Position numbers and translations under genes: made by a program. DNA of 56,533 nucleotides from Thiodiazotropha sp040507005 (lineage in GTDB: Bacteria; Pseudomonadota; Gammaproteobacteria; Chromatiales; Chromatiaceae): the NCBI GenBank assembly GCA_040507005.1, contig JBEVVS010000077.1, forward strand, positions 1-56,533, in the 5' to 3' direction. Position 1 is the stretch's first letter; the number at the start of each line of letters is the position of its first letter. The notes under the pieces were generated by a model. It worked only from the letters and a program-made list of their open reading frames with translations. It did not search any database and was not told the DNA's origin. Shown piece by piece: positions 26,697 through 35,021 of this stretch.

Positions 26697-26796
26697 GGGC
26701 GCCATAGGAGTATCAGAAACACGCTGTAAACCCATCCCTGGGCGCTTGATGTCCGCATCCCTGCGGACAACAGTTTCTGATACTCCTATGGCGCCC
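26697..26796. repeat. 100-bp palindromic intergenic element
   Basis: Perfect 24-bp arms (26697-26720 and 26773-26796) enclose 52 bp that contain a smaller hairpin, TGTCCGC (26750-26756) against GCGGACA (26763-26769). With one mismatch the outer stem extends four more pairs. Single-copy in this window; the layout is that of a dispersed palindromic repeat. It sits between the divergent urtB and kinase genes. The rest of 26485-26929 holds only the operator and no gene. Confidence 0.8.
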
Positions 26797-26929
26797 AGCG
26801 CTTAGTTCGGTTGTTTTTTCGTACAGCGGGTGAGTAGTTGACCGTCAGGCACGAATTCGGTGCGTTTTGCACCGTTATCAGCCAGGTTGTGTTCACTTAT
26901 GATGCATAGCGAGAGAAGGTAGCCCGGTC

Positions 26930-29900
26930 ATGTCAGCCGATCAGCGGGTCATACCCACCAAACGCAGTTACAACCAGTGGGTCGCCAACGAGACCCTGGA
27001 GGACTTCGCTCTGCGTTACACCGCCAGGCGGGCGCGGAAATGGTCCGACCTGCGGGTGGCCAATACGGCCTTGGGCATAGTCGCTTTTCTTGCCCTGGAG
27101 GCAATCGGCGGCGCCATTACCCTGCAGTATGGTTTTGTCAATTCTCTATGGGCGATCCTGGTGGTCTGCGGGCTGATCTTTCTCACCGGCCTGCCGATCT
27201 GTTATCACGCCGCCCGCTCGGGGCTGGATATCGACCTGCTGACCCGTGGTGCGGGTTTTGGTTATATCGGGTCCACCATCTCATCCCTGATCTACGCCTC
27301 TTTTACCTTTATCTTCTTTGCCCTGGAAGCCGCCATCATGTCGATGGCAATCCAGCTGCTGTTCGATATTCCCCTCTCCTGGGCCTATGTGATCAGCGCA
27401 CTGGTTGTGATCCCACTGGTGACCCACGGCATCACCCGTATCAGCCGCTTCCAGATCTGGACCCAACCGATTTGGATCCTGCTGCAGATCGCACCTCTGA
27501 TGTTTATCGTCTATCACCATGCCGAGGCGGTGACCAACTGGAGTCAGTTTACCGGGGTTAGCGGAGAGGCCGGAACATCCTTCAATCTGCTGCTTTTTGG
27601 CGCTGCAGCGGCGGTGATCTTTCCGTTGATGGCACAGAACGGAGAGCAGGTCGATTATCTGCGCTTTCTGCCCCGGGAGGGGGAACGTTCACTGAAGTGG
27701 TGGTTGGCCCTGACCCTCTCCGGTCCCGGTTGGACCCTGGTCGGTGTGATCAAGCTCTTAGCCGGCTCCTTCCTCGCCGTGTTGGCGCTGCAGCAGGGGA
27801 TCGAGGCGGACCTGGCGGATGATCCTACCCATATGTACCTGGTGGCCTACAGCTACGTCACCGATAATCCGGACCTGGCACTGGTATTGGTAGCCGCCTT
27901 CGTGATCATCTCCCAGCTCAAGATCAATGTCACCAACGCCTATGCCGGATCACTGGCCTGGTCCAACTTCTTCTCCCGTGTCACTCACAGCCATCCCGGG
28001 CGCATTGTCTGGCTCTTCTTCAATGTTTCGATTGCATTGCTGCTGATGGAGCTGGGTCTCTACCATGCCTTTGAAAGTATCCTGATTACCTACTCGTCAC
28101 TGGTGCTGGCATGGATCGGCTCCCTGGTGGCAGACCTGGTGATCAACCGGCCCCTGGGCCTCAGGCCCAAAGCCATCGAATTCAAACGCGGGCACCTTTA
28201 TGACATCAATCCGGTGGGGGTCGGGTCGATGTTGATTGCATCGTCCCTGGGCATCGCGGGTCAGCTGGAACTCCTTGGCGCCACCTTCAAGGCGCTCTCA
28301 CCCTTTGTCGCCCTGTTCGTGCCCTTTGTCACCGCACCGCTGATCGCCTGGTACACCAAGGGCCGTTACTACCTGGCGAGGTCGGAGGATCCTGCTCCAC
28401 CCCTAGGCGAAACCCGCTGCCGCATCTGCGAAAATGAATTCGAGCCGGAGGATATGAGCAGCTGCCCCAGTTACGGCGGGCATGTCTGCTCCCTCTGCTG
28501 TGCCCTCGATACAAGCTGCCAGGACAGGTGTCGACCCAAGGCCCACCTGCAGTATCAGACTTACAACTTCCTCAGCAAAGCGCTGCCAGAATCGGTGGTG
28601 CGGGTGCTCCACTCAACGGTAGGCCATTTCCTGGTGATCTTGCTTGTTACCACCCTCTTGATAGCGGGTCTCTTCAGTCTGGTCTTTTTCTCTGCCGATT
28701 ATGCCAGCCCGGAAACCGCTACCATGGTGAGTGGCGCACTGGTCAAGACCTTCTTCCTGCTGGTGATGGTGACCGGTGTTCTGATCTGGCTCTATGTACT
28801 GGCACAGAGCAGTCGTCGCCAGGCCCTGGAAGAGTCGTGGCAGCGTACGGAGCTGCTCACTAGCGAAGTCGATGCTCACGAGAAGACCTACCGCAAGCTG
28901 CAGCAGGCGAAGGAGGCCGCGGTGGCTGCCAACCAGGCCAAGAGTCGCTATCTCTCCGGGGTCAGCCATGAACTGCGAACACCGTTGAATACCATCCTCG
29001 GTTATGCGCAACTGCTGGAGGCGGATGAGAAGCTGCCGCAGCGCAATCGCAAGGCGGCTGAGGCGGTACAGCGCGGTGGCGAGCATCTCGCCGATGTCAT
29101 CGAGGGGTTGTTGGAGATCTCCAAGATCGAGGCCCGCCGCCTCGATCTGCACCGTGACCAGATAATGCTTGCACCCTTACTCGAACAGCTGGTTGAGATG
29201 TTCAGGATCCAGGCCCAGGCCAAGGGGCTGACATTTGACTATCAGAGTGAGAACGATCTCCCCGATTATGTACTGGCGGATGAAAAACGTTTGCGCCAGG
29301 TGTTGATGAATCTGCTCTCCAATGGGGTCAAGTTCACCAAGGAGGGAAGTGTCAGCTTGCGGGTGAGTTACCGCAACGAGGTGGCGAAGTTCGTGGTCAG
29401 GGATAGCGGGGTGGGTATTCGGCCGGAGCACCAGGAGGATATCTTCAACCCCTTTGAGCGGATTCGTGATCAGCAGACCCAGTTTGTAGGTGGCACCGGA
29501 CTGGGATTGACCATCTCCCGTTTGCTCTCCAACATGATGGGCGGCGACCTGTCACTTAAGAGCGAATTCGGCAAGGGTTCGGTATTCACCCTGAGCATCA
29601 TGCTGCCGGTGGTCCATTCACCGAAACCGTTGGTGGTGCCGACGAAAAAGATCCGCGGTTATATAGGCGCGCGCAAACGGATTTTGGTGGTGGATGACGA
29701 GCCGGCCCATCGGGCATTGATTGCGGATTTTCTCTCACCGCTGGGTTTCAGCGTACTCGAAGCCCATACCGCCGAGTTCGCCCTGGAGCTTGTCAGCGAA
29801 CAGACCATTGATCTGTTTCTGCTCGATGTGCATATGCCGCTGATGGATGGTTGGGAACTGGCCACCAAGCTGCGCGACGCGGGTATCGGTGCCCCGATCA

Positions 29901-30298
29901 TCATGCTCTCGGGTAACGCCATCGAAGACCACCGCTCGGAGATGGTCAGTAAATTGCACGATGAGTACCTGATCAAACCGGTGCGGCTGGATAAGCTGTT
30001 GGGCAAGCTTGGTAAAGTGTTGAAGATAGAGTGGGAAGATGAAGCTGTTGCAACAGGAAATACGGCTAGTGCCAAACAGAGCCAAAAGTCCCCCTCCCGT
30101 CTGCCCTCGAACGAGGATCTGGAGGAGCTGATATCCATGGCCAAGATAGGTTACCTCAACGGTGTGCTGGAGAAGCTGGATGCATTCGAGGCGGCGAACA
30201 TCGATTCCGAGTTTCTGCAATACCTGAAGTCGCGGGCGGAGCTCTGCGATTTCGACGGCATGACCCAGGCGATCACGGGGCTCTGTCATGGCACTTGA
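26930..30298 (+). CDS. Hybrid sensor kinase with NCS1 permease-like sensor domain
   Basis: A 1122-residue protein. Residues 1-480 resemble NCS1 nucleobase:cation symporters (about twelve spans, starting ETLEDFALRYTARRARKWSD). Residues 497-534 hold eight cysteines (CxxC-x11-C-x7-CxxCC-x5-C-x3-C), a likely metal or Fe-S site. Two further spans (about 566-587, 606-624) and a coiled coil lead to HisKA (His680, SHELRTPLNTILGYAQLL), HATPase (NLLSNGVKF, DSGVGI, GTGLGL) and a receiver (Asp966 in LLLDVHMPLMDGW). A 60-residue helical tail ends it. Transporter-kinase fusions such as CbrA use the permease as sensor. It overlaps the response regulator and lies between the two urt loci, so urea or a related nitrogen compound is the likely signal; that is inference. 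Confidence 0.92.
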   Translation: MSADQRVIPTKRSYNQWVANETLEDFALRYTARRARKWSDLRVANTALGIVAFLALEAIGGAITLQYGFVNSLWAILVVCGLIFLTGLPICYHAARSGLDIDLLTRGAGFGYIGSTISSLIYASFTFIFFALEAAIMSMAIQLLFDIPLSWAYVISALVVIPLVTHGITRISRFQIWTQPIWILLQIAPLMFIVYHHAEAVTNWSQFTGVSGEAGTSFNLLLFGAAAAVIFPLMAQNGEQVDYLRFLPREGERSLKWWLALTLSGPGWTLVGVIKLLAGSFLAVLALQQGIEADLADDPTHMYLVAYSYVTDNPDLALVLVAAFVIISQLKINVTNAYAGSLAWSNFFSRVTHSHPGRIVWLFFNVSIALLLMELGLYHAFESILITYSSLVLAWIGSLVADLVINRPLGLRPKAIEFKRGHLYDINPVGVGSMLIASSLGIAGQLELLGATFKALSPFVALFVPFVTAPLIAWYTKGRYYLARSEDPAPPLGETRCRICENEFEPEDMSSCPSYGGHVCSLCCALDTSCQDRCRPKAHLQYQTYNFLSKALPESVVRVLHSTVGHFLVILLVTTLLIAGLFSLVFFSADYASPETATMVSGALVKTFFLLVMVTGVLIWLYVLAQSSRRQALEESWQRTELLTSEVDAHEKTYRKLQQAKEAAVAANQAKSRYLSGVSHELRTPLNTILGYAQLLEADEKLPQRNRKAAEAVQRGGEHLADVIEGLLEISKIEARRLDLHRDQIMLAPLLEQLVEMFRIQAQAKGLTFDYQSENDLPDYVLADEKRLRQVLMNLLSNGVKFTKEGSVSLRVSYRNEVAKFVVRDSGVGIRPEHQEDIFNPFERIRDQQTQFVGGTGLGLTISRLLSNMMGGDLSLKSEFGKGSVFTLSIMLPVVHSPKPLVVPTKKIRGYIGARKRILVVDDEPAHRALIADFLSPLGFSVLEAHTAEFALELVSEQTIDLFLLDVHMPLMDGWELATKLRDAGIGAPIIMLSGNAIEDHRSEMVSKLHDEYLIKPVRLDKLLGKLGKVLKIEWEDEAVATGNTASAKQSQKSPSRLPSNEDLEELISMAKIGYLNGVLEKLDAFEAANIDSEFLQYLKSRAELCDFDGMTQAITGLCHGT

Positions 30299-31190
30299 TA
30301 AATCCAATCCCATCGTACTGGTGGTGGATGACTCACCCGACTCCCTGGGCATGATCAACACTGCCCTCAATCAGGCGGGATACACCGTACTGGTGGCGCT
30401 GAACGGCCGCCAGGCCCTGGATATCGTCGCCCAGATAGAACCCAACGTGGTGTTGATGGATGCGGTCATGCCGGTGATGGACGGTTTCGAATGTTGCCGG
30501 GAGATGCGTAGCAATTTACCCCTGACCCCCATCATCTTCATGACCGGGCTCACAGAAGTGGAGGATATCGTCAAGGCATTCGAGCATGGGGGTAACGACT
30601 ATGTCACCAAGCCGATCAAACCCGAGGAGTTGCTGGCGCGGATCAACGCCCATGTCACCAGCGCAGGCATGATCGAGAATGCTCGGGCAGCCCTCGATGT
30701 TGCCAAGCAGTTCGTGCTCGCGGTGAACGGCGCCGGCGAAATACTCTGGTCGACACCGGAGACCCGGGAGCTGCTGGCGGGCAGCGGTATTGAAACAGAT
30801 CCCGACAGCGAGTTTGTAACCGCCCTTAAAAACTGGATCTGCCAGGAAGATATCGATAACGATTTGATTGTACAGACCCAAAGCGACCCTCTGACCATCC
30901 GCTACTTCAAGGCTGTGACCAGCGATGAGCATCTGCTGCGCATCGTCGGTCATGATCTGTTGATGGATGCCAGTGTGCTGGAGTCCACACTGCCGGTCAC
31001 CAAGCGCGAGGCCGAGGTGCTGCTCTGGGTGGCCCACGGCAAGACCAACCGGGAGATCGGCGAGATCCTTTCACTCAGTCCGCGCACGGTGAACAAGCAT
31101 CTGGAGCAGATCTATCCGAAGATTCAGGTGGATAATCGGTCCGGGGCGACCTCGATTGCGATTCAGGCGTTGTTGGGGTTGCCGGTTTGA
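30288..31190 (+). CDS. LuxR-family response regulator
   Basis: A 300-residue protein. Residues 8-125 are a receiver with acidic pocket VVDDSPDS, phospho-acceptor Asp58 (VVLMDAVMPVMDG), Thr86 (FMTGL) and Lys108 (TKPIK). Residues 130-225 form a PAS-like middle domain (AVNGAGEILWSTPETRELLA). Residues 235-298 are a LuxR HTH (VTKREAEVLLWVAHGKTNRE, IGEILSLSPRTVNKHLEQIY). It overlaps the kinase gene by 11 bases, so the two are a dedicated pair. Likely target: the palindromes at 26619 and 31245, that is, the urea transport and urease genes. Confidence 0.94.
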   Translation: MALDKSNPIVLVVDDSPDSLGMINTALNQAGYTVLVALNGRQALDIVAQIEPNVVLMDAVMPVMDGFECCREMRSNLPLTPIIFMTGLTEVEDIVKAFEHGGNDYVTKPIKPEELLARINAHVTSAGMIENARAALDVAKQFVLAVNGAGEILWSTPETRELLAGSGIETDPDSEFVTALKNWICQEDIDNDLIVQTQSDPLTIRYFKAVTSDEHLLRIVGHDLLMDASVLESTLPVTKREAEVLLWVAHGKTNREIGEILSLSPRTVNKHLEQIYPKIQVDNRSGATSIAIQALLGLPV

Positions 31191-31244
31191 AATTCCACAT
31201 TATCAACAGGCAGCGGCTCTAGCAGTTTTCCCGCAGACATTCAC

Positions 31245-31260
31245 TACGTCAAACAACGTA
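31245..31260. promoter_or_regulatory. Operator-like site upstream of porin-urtA
   Basis: TACGTCAAACAACGTA matches the urtB-upstream palindrome at 14 of 16 positions and keeps both outer TACGT/ACGTA pentamers. It lies 89 bp before the porin ATG and 55 bp after the response regulator gene. A shared site before both halves of the transport system suggests one regulon. Confidence 0.58.
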
Positions 31261-31348
31261 CCCCTCTCAGCCATTTATCGAATGGTGCTCCGGCATCGAA
31301 GGCGAATAATGGTCCGCAGCTAAATACACTGCAACAAGGGGATTGAAT

Positions 31349-32407
31349 ATGAATGATATCTGCGACAAAGGTCCTGTCGGTCGGGCTCTGTGCATGGGCC
31401 CATTGGCGGGTGCCGTTACCAAGGCGGTGCCTCTGCGTGCTGCGGCTATTGCCTTGGCTGTCGCCAGTGGTGGCCTATCAAGCACTGCCATGGCCGATGG
31501 TTTCCAACTCAGCGAGAAACTCAGCATAACCGGATTTCTCGACATGTCGTTTCTCTACGTGGATGACGAAAGCGCCACCGAGTCCACCCAGGACTTTGGC
31601 CTGGATCAGTTCGAGATCGACTTTCTCTACCAGTTCAACGACCAGTTTACCGCCCAGGTGGATCTGGAGTACCAGGATGACGGCAAGCTCGAGGCAAACG
31701 GTGATCCCGAAGGTGCGGAAACGGATATCGAGCAGGCATTTTTCACTTACGCCATCAATGACTCGGTCAGTCTCAAGGCGGGCCGTTTTCTGAGTTACTC
31801 CGGCTGGGAATCAGAAGAGCCAACCGGATTGTTCCAGTACAGCGGCACCGGTTACGGCAAGTACTTCTACGGGGCTTACCAGCAAGGTGTATCCGCCTAT
31901 TACGATGCCGGCATGTTTGACCTGGCACTCTCGGTGGTCAACGACCTGGGGAATCTGCAGGGTGACGGTACTGACAACGAACAGATCGCCACGGAACTGA
32001 TGTTGGCTGTTACCCCTTTCGAGGGTGTCACTGCCAAGGCCTTCTACATGACCGAAGGTGAAGTGGATCTGATCAACGTCTGGGCATCCTATGCCACGGG
32101 TGGCTTGACCCTGGCTGCGGAGTACAACACCGCAGAAGGCAGCGCGGGTATCGATTCCGAGGCTGACGGTTACCTGTTGATGGCGAACTACGCCACAGGT
32201 ATCTACGGCATTACCCTGCGCTATCACGAGTGGGAAGTGGAAGATGCATCAGGTACCACCGTGGAAGAGATGAACGGCATCACCCTCTCCCCAAGTATTA
32301 CCGTCAACGACAATCTGTTGCTCGTGTTTGAGTATCGCATGGACGAGGACGATCTCACCGGGAATGAAACCGACAGCCTTGCCGTCGAAGCGTTGGTTAC
32401 ATTCTGA
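31349..32407 (+). CDS. Outer-membrane porin-like beta-barrel
   Basis: A 352-residue protein with a long signal peptide ending near ASGGLSSTAMADG. The mature part alternates polar and apolar residues in many strands (LSITGFLDMSFLYVDDESAT, FTAQVDLEYQDDGKLEANGD, VSLKAGRFLSYSGWESEEPT, NLLLVFEYRMDEDD) and ends in phenylalanine (VEALVTF), the outer-membrane sorting signal. It is acidic. The ATG at 31349 has AAGGGG upstream; a TTG at 31343 is less likely. Placed directly before urtA and after an operator, it probably lets urea or short amides through the outer membrane. Confidence 0.82.
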   Translation: MNDICDKGPVGRALCMGPLAGAVTKAVPLRAAAIALAVASGGLSSTAMADGFQLSEKLSITGFLDMSFLYVDDESATESTQDFGLDQFEIDFLYQFNDQFTAQVDLEYQDDGKLEANGDPEGAETDIEQAFFTYAINDSVSLKAGRFLSYSGWESEEPTGLFQYSGTGYGKYFYGAYQQGVSAYYDAGMFDLALSVVNDLGNLQGDGTDNEQIATELMLAVTPFEGVTAKAFYMTEGEVDLINVWASYATGGLTLAAEYNTAEGSAGIDSEADGYLLMANYATGIYGITLRYHEWEVEDASGTTVEEMNGITLSPSITVNDNLLLVFEYRMDEDDLTGNETDSLAVEALVTF

Positions 32408-32444
32408 ACCGCTCCCCCCAATAGAAACAAAACAGGAAATTGTT

Positions 32445-33728
32445 ATGAAACTGAAGAAACTGATTACCATTACAGCGGCCTCGGTGTCGCTGGCGATTTC
32501 ATCCATGGCAATGGCTGCTGACACCATCAAGGTGGGTGTGCTGCACTCACTCTCCGGCACCATGGCGATTTCAGAGACCACCCTGAAAGACACTGTGCTG
32601 ATGATGGTTGAAGAGCAGAACAAAAAGGGAGGCCTGCTGGGCAAGAAGCTTGAGCCCGTGGTGGTCGATCCCGCCTCCAACTGGCCCCTGTTCGCGGAGA
32701 AGACCCGCGAGCTGTTGACCAAGGAGAAGGTCGATGTCATCTTCGGCTGCTGGACTTCGGTGTCCCGTAAATCGGTGCTGCCTGTCATCGAGGAGCTGAA
32801 CGGTCTGCTCTTCTACCCGGTTCAATATGAGGGTGAAGAGTCGTCGAAGAATGTCTTCTACACCGGCGCCGCGCCCAACCAGCAGGCGATTCCCGCGGTT
32901 GACTACCTGATGAACGAGATCGGCGTCAAACGCTGGGTGCTGGCGGGTACCGACTATGTCTATCCGCGTACCACCAACAAGATTCTGGAGGCTTACCTGA
33001 AGGCCAAAGGTGTTGCTGCTGCAGACATCATGATCAACTACACCCCCTTCGGTCACTCCGACTGGCAAAGCATCGTATCTGACATCCGCAAGTTCGGTAG
33101 TGCGGGCAAGAAGACCGCGGTGGTCTCCACCATCAACGGCGACGCCAACGTTCCTTTCTATAAGGAATTGGGCAACCAGGGCATCTCTGCCGAGGACATT
33201 CCGGTGGTCGCCTTCTCGGTGGGTGAAGAAGAGCTCTCCGGTATCGACACCAAACCGCTGGTAGGCCATCTGGCTGCCTGGAACTATTTCCAGAGCGTTG
33301 ACGATGCCACCAACGATGAGTTCATTGCCAAGTGGAAGGCCTTTATCAAGGATGACAAGCGTGTATCAAACGATCCCATGGAAGCGACCTACATCGGTTT
33401 CAATATGTGGGTCAAGGCCGTGGAGAAGGCTGGCACTACCGATGTGGACAAGGTTGAGCAGGCGATGATCGGCATCACTACACCCAACCTGACCGGCGGT
33501 GTGGCGGCAATGGGCAAAAACCACCATCTCTCCAAGCCGGTGCTCATCGGTGAGATCCAGGAAGATGGTCAATTCGAGGTGGTCTGGGAGACAGAGGGCC
33601 TGGTAGAAGGCGATGCCTGGTCCGATTTCCTGCCCGGTTCCATGGATATAGTCTCTGACTGGACCAAGCCGATCAGCTGCGGTAACTACAACACCAAAAC
33701 CAAGAAATGTTCAGGTCAGAATTTCTAA
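32445..33728 (+). CDS. urtA: Urea ABC transporter substrate-binding protein UrtA
   Basis: A 427-residue periplasmic protein of the LivK/AmiC fold. The signal peptide MKLKKLITITAASVSLAISS MAMA is followed by ADTIKVGVLHSLSGTMAISE, GKKLEPVVVDPASNWPLFAE, IFGCWTSVSRKSVLPVIEEL, LFYPVQYEGEESSKNVFYTG and YPRTTNKILEAYLKAKG, all UrtA hallmarks. It binds urea and feeds UrtBC. ATG 32445 has AGGAA upstream. It is unusual in lying on the opposite strand and 6 kb from urtBCDE, behind a porin. An intrinsic terminator follows. Confidence 0.96.
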   Translation: MKLKKLITITAASVSLAISSMAMAADTIKVGVLHSLSGTMAISETTLKDTVLMMVEEQNKKGGLLGKKLEPVVVDPASNWPLFAEKTRELLTKEKVDVIFGCWTSVSRKSVLPVIEELNGLLFYPVQYEGEESSKNVFYTGAAPNQQAIPAVDYLMNEIGVKRWVLAGTDYVYPRTTNKILEAYLKAKGVAAADIMINYTPFGHSDWQSIVSDIRKFGSAGKKTAVVSTINGDANVPFYKELGNQGISAEDIPVVAFSVGEEELSGIDTKPLVGHLAAWNYFQSVDDATNDEFIAKWKAFIKDDKRVSNDPMEATYIGFNMWVKAVEKAGTTDVDKVEQAMIGITTPNLTGGVAAMGKNHHLSKPVLIGEIQEDGQFEVVWETEGLVEGDAWSDFLPGSMDIVSDWTKPISCGNYNTKTKKCSGQNF

Positions 33729-33762
33729 TTTGATTGTTTTTTCGATTGGGTTAAACCGCTTT

Positions 33763-33794
33763 GAGAGAGGCTATAGAGCCTCTCTCTTTTTTTT
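33763..33794 (+). terminator. Intrinsic terminator after urtA
   Basis: GAGAGAGGCT and AGCCTCTCTC form a perfect 10-bp stem around ATAG, followed by eight T. It ends the porin-urtA transcript. Bases 33795-34004 hold nothing else I can name. Confidence 0.95.
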
Positions 33795-34004
33795 ATCCAC
33801 GAACGGCTGCATCCTCCCTATCGATTGTTATCAGTTATCTCTATCTACTGCCTATTGCCTATCTGCTGAGTTCATAAGCAGGTCAACCGCGCTACTGTTC
33901 TGTTGTCATTCCGGATATGCGCGTTTACCCTTGAACTCTGTCTGGCTTGCCTGGTAACCATGTCAACCAGGAAACTGAATTGAGAGACTGGCTTGATTAA
34001 CAGA

Positions 34005-34580
34005 ATGAGAGAGATCCAAGGCATATTGTTGGCAGCTGGCAGTGGTCGAAGGTTCGGCGAGAACAAGCTGCTTCATCCGCTCCCTTCAGGTGAATTGATG
34101 GGTATCGCGGCTGCACGTAACCTGATCACAGCCCTCCCCAATACACTCGCCGTGATACGCCCTCAAGATAGCCAATTGGCCCGAGGGTTCGAAGACCTGG
34201 GTATGACGCTGGTGGAAAATAGTGAGGCAGAGAAGGGCATGGGATTGAGCCTCTCCAAGGGGGTAGAGGCGAGTGCAGATGCACAGGGCTGGATAGTGGC
34301 CTTGGCCGATATGCCCTGGATCACAGCAGAAACCATCCGCTCCGTTGTCCATGCGCTGCAACAGGGTGCCTCCATGGCAGCACCTGCATATCAAGGGCGA
34401 CGTGGGCACCCGGTTGGTTTCGCGCAACAATGGCGGGGGCAGCTGCAGGCACTACAGGGAGACCATGGTGCGCGGCACCTGCTTGAGGTAAACGCCGATA
34501 GCTTGATCCTGCTGCCCACGGATGATCCCGGGGTAGTGCTCGATATCGATCATCAGGCCGATCTGCATGTGCGAGGGTAA
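34005..34580 (+). CDS. MocA/MobA-like nucleotidyltransferase
   Basis: A 191-residue NTP-transferase. The N-terminal GILLAAGSGRRFGENKLLHP is the nucleotide-binding motif of the MobA/MocA group, and LADMPWITAETIRSVVHALQ is the conserved metal-binding segment (DMP). YQGRRGHPVGF is also typical. Relatives transfer CMP or GMP to molybdopterin or act in cofactor maturation of xanthine-dehydrogenase-type enzymes. No molybdenum gene is nearby. I start at ATG 34005; TTG 33993 would add four residues. Confidence 0.85.
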   Translation: MREIQGILLAAGSGRRFGENKLLHPLPSGELMGIAAARNLITALPNTLAVIRPQDSQLARGFEDLGMTLVENSEAEKGMGLSLSKGVEASADAQGWIVALADMPWITAETIRSVVHALQQGASMAAPAYQGRRGHPVGFAQQWRGQLQALQGDHGARHLLEVNADSLILLPTDDPGVVLDIDHQADLHVRG

Positions 34581-34611
34581 GCAATAACCCGCTAACCTTG
34601 TGCTGATGTGA

Positions 34612-34911
34612 TTATCGATCCGGCCACCTGCGCTGGGCCGGGAAGCGTCCGTTGGCCTCGGGAATGAGTCCCTCGTCCGCCAATCGGCGATACTGCCTCT
34701 CGTTACCCGGGTAGTCCGCAATCCGCCGTTGGCCGGTGATCAACCGATACCAGGGCAGATCGCTGCCCCTGGGAAGGGCGCGCAGCCAGGCCAGTACCTG
34801 GCGCACATGCACCCCGCAGAGTTTGGCCATATCCCCATAGCTGCAGTAGCGACCTGGCGGGATCGAGGCCAGGGTGGTGTAGAAGATCTGGCGCATCTCT
34901 TCTGTGGCCAC
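34612..34911 (-). CDS. Alkyltransferase-like protein (ATL), MGMT fold without the cysteine
   Basis: A 99-residue protein matching the DNA-binding domain of O6-alkylguanine transferases (IPPGRYCSYGDMAKLCGVHV, VLAWLRALPRGSDLPWYRLI). The alkyl-acceptor PCHR motif is replaced by PWYR (Trp54), as in ATL proteins, which flag alkylated guanine for nucleotide excision repair. It is convergent with the nucleotidyltransferase gene. The usual ATL form is PWHR, so the Tyr is a small variant. Confidence 0.88.
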   Translation of the reverse strand: MATEEMRQIFYTTLASIPPGRYCSYGDMAKLCGVHVRQVLAWLRALPRGSDLPWYRLITGQRRIADYPGNERQYRRLADEGLIPEANGRFPAQRRWPDR

Positions 34912-35021
34912 TAGGGATATTCCCTGTAAATGATCATGAAATGCATCGGAATTTCTGTTCTTGGCGTATGGTTAGAGGACGCAAGCTAACAAGTAACAAC
35001 AACAGTAGCAAGGAGCCTCCC

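Noticed and set aside
26697..26796. Palindromic element as a terminator or CRISPR repeat
   Set aside because: Single palindrome with no T run, no spacer-repeat periodicity and no cas genes.
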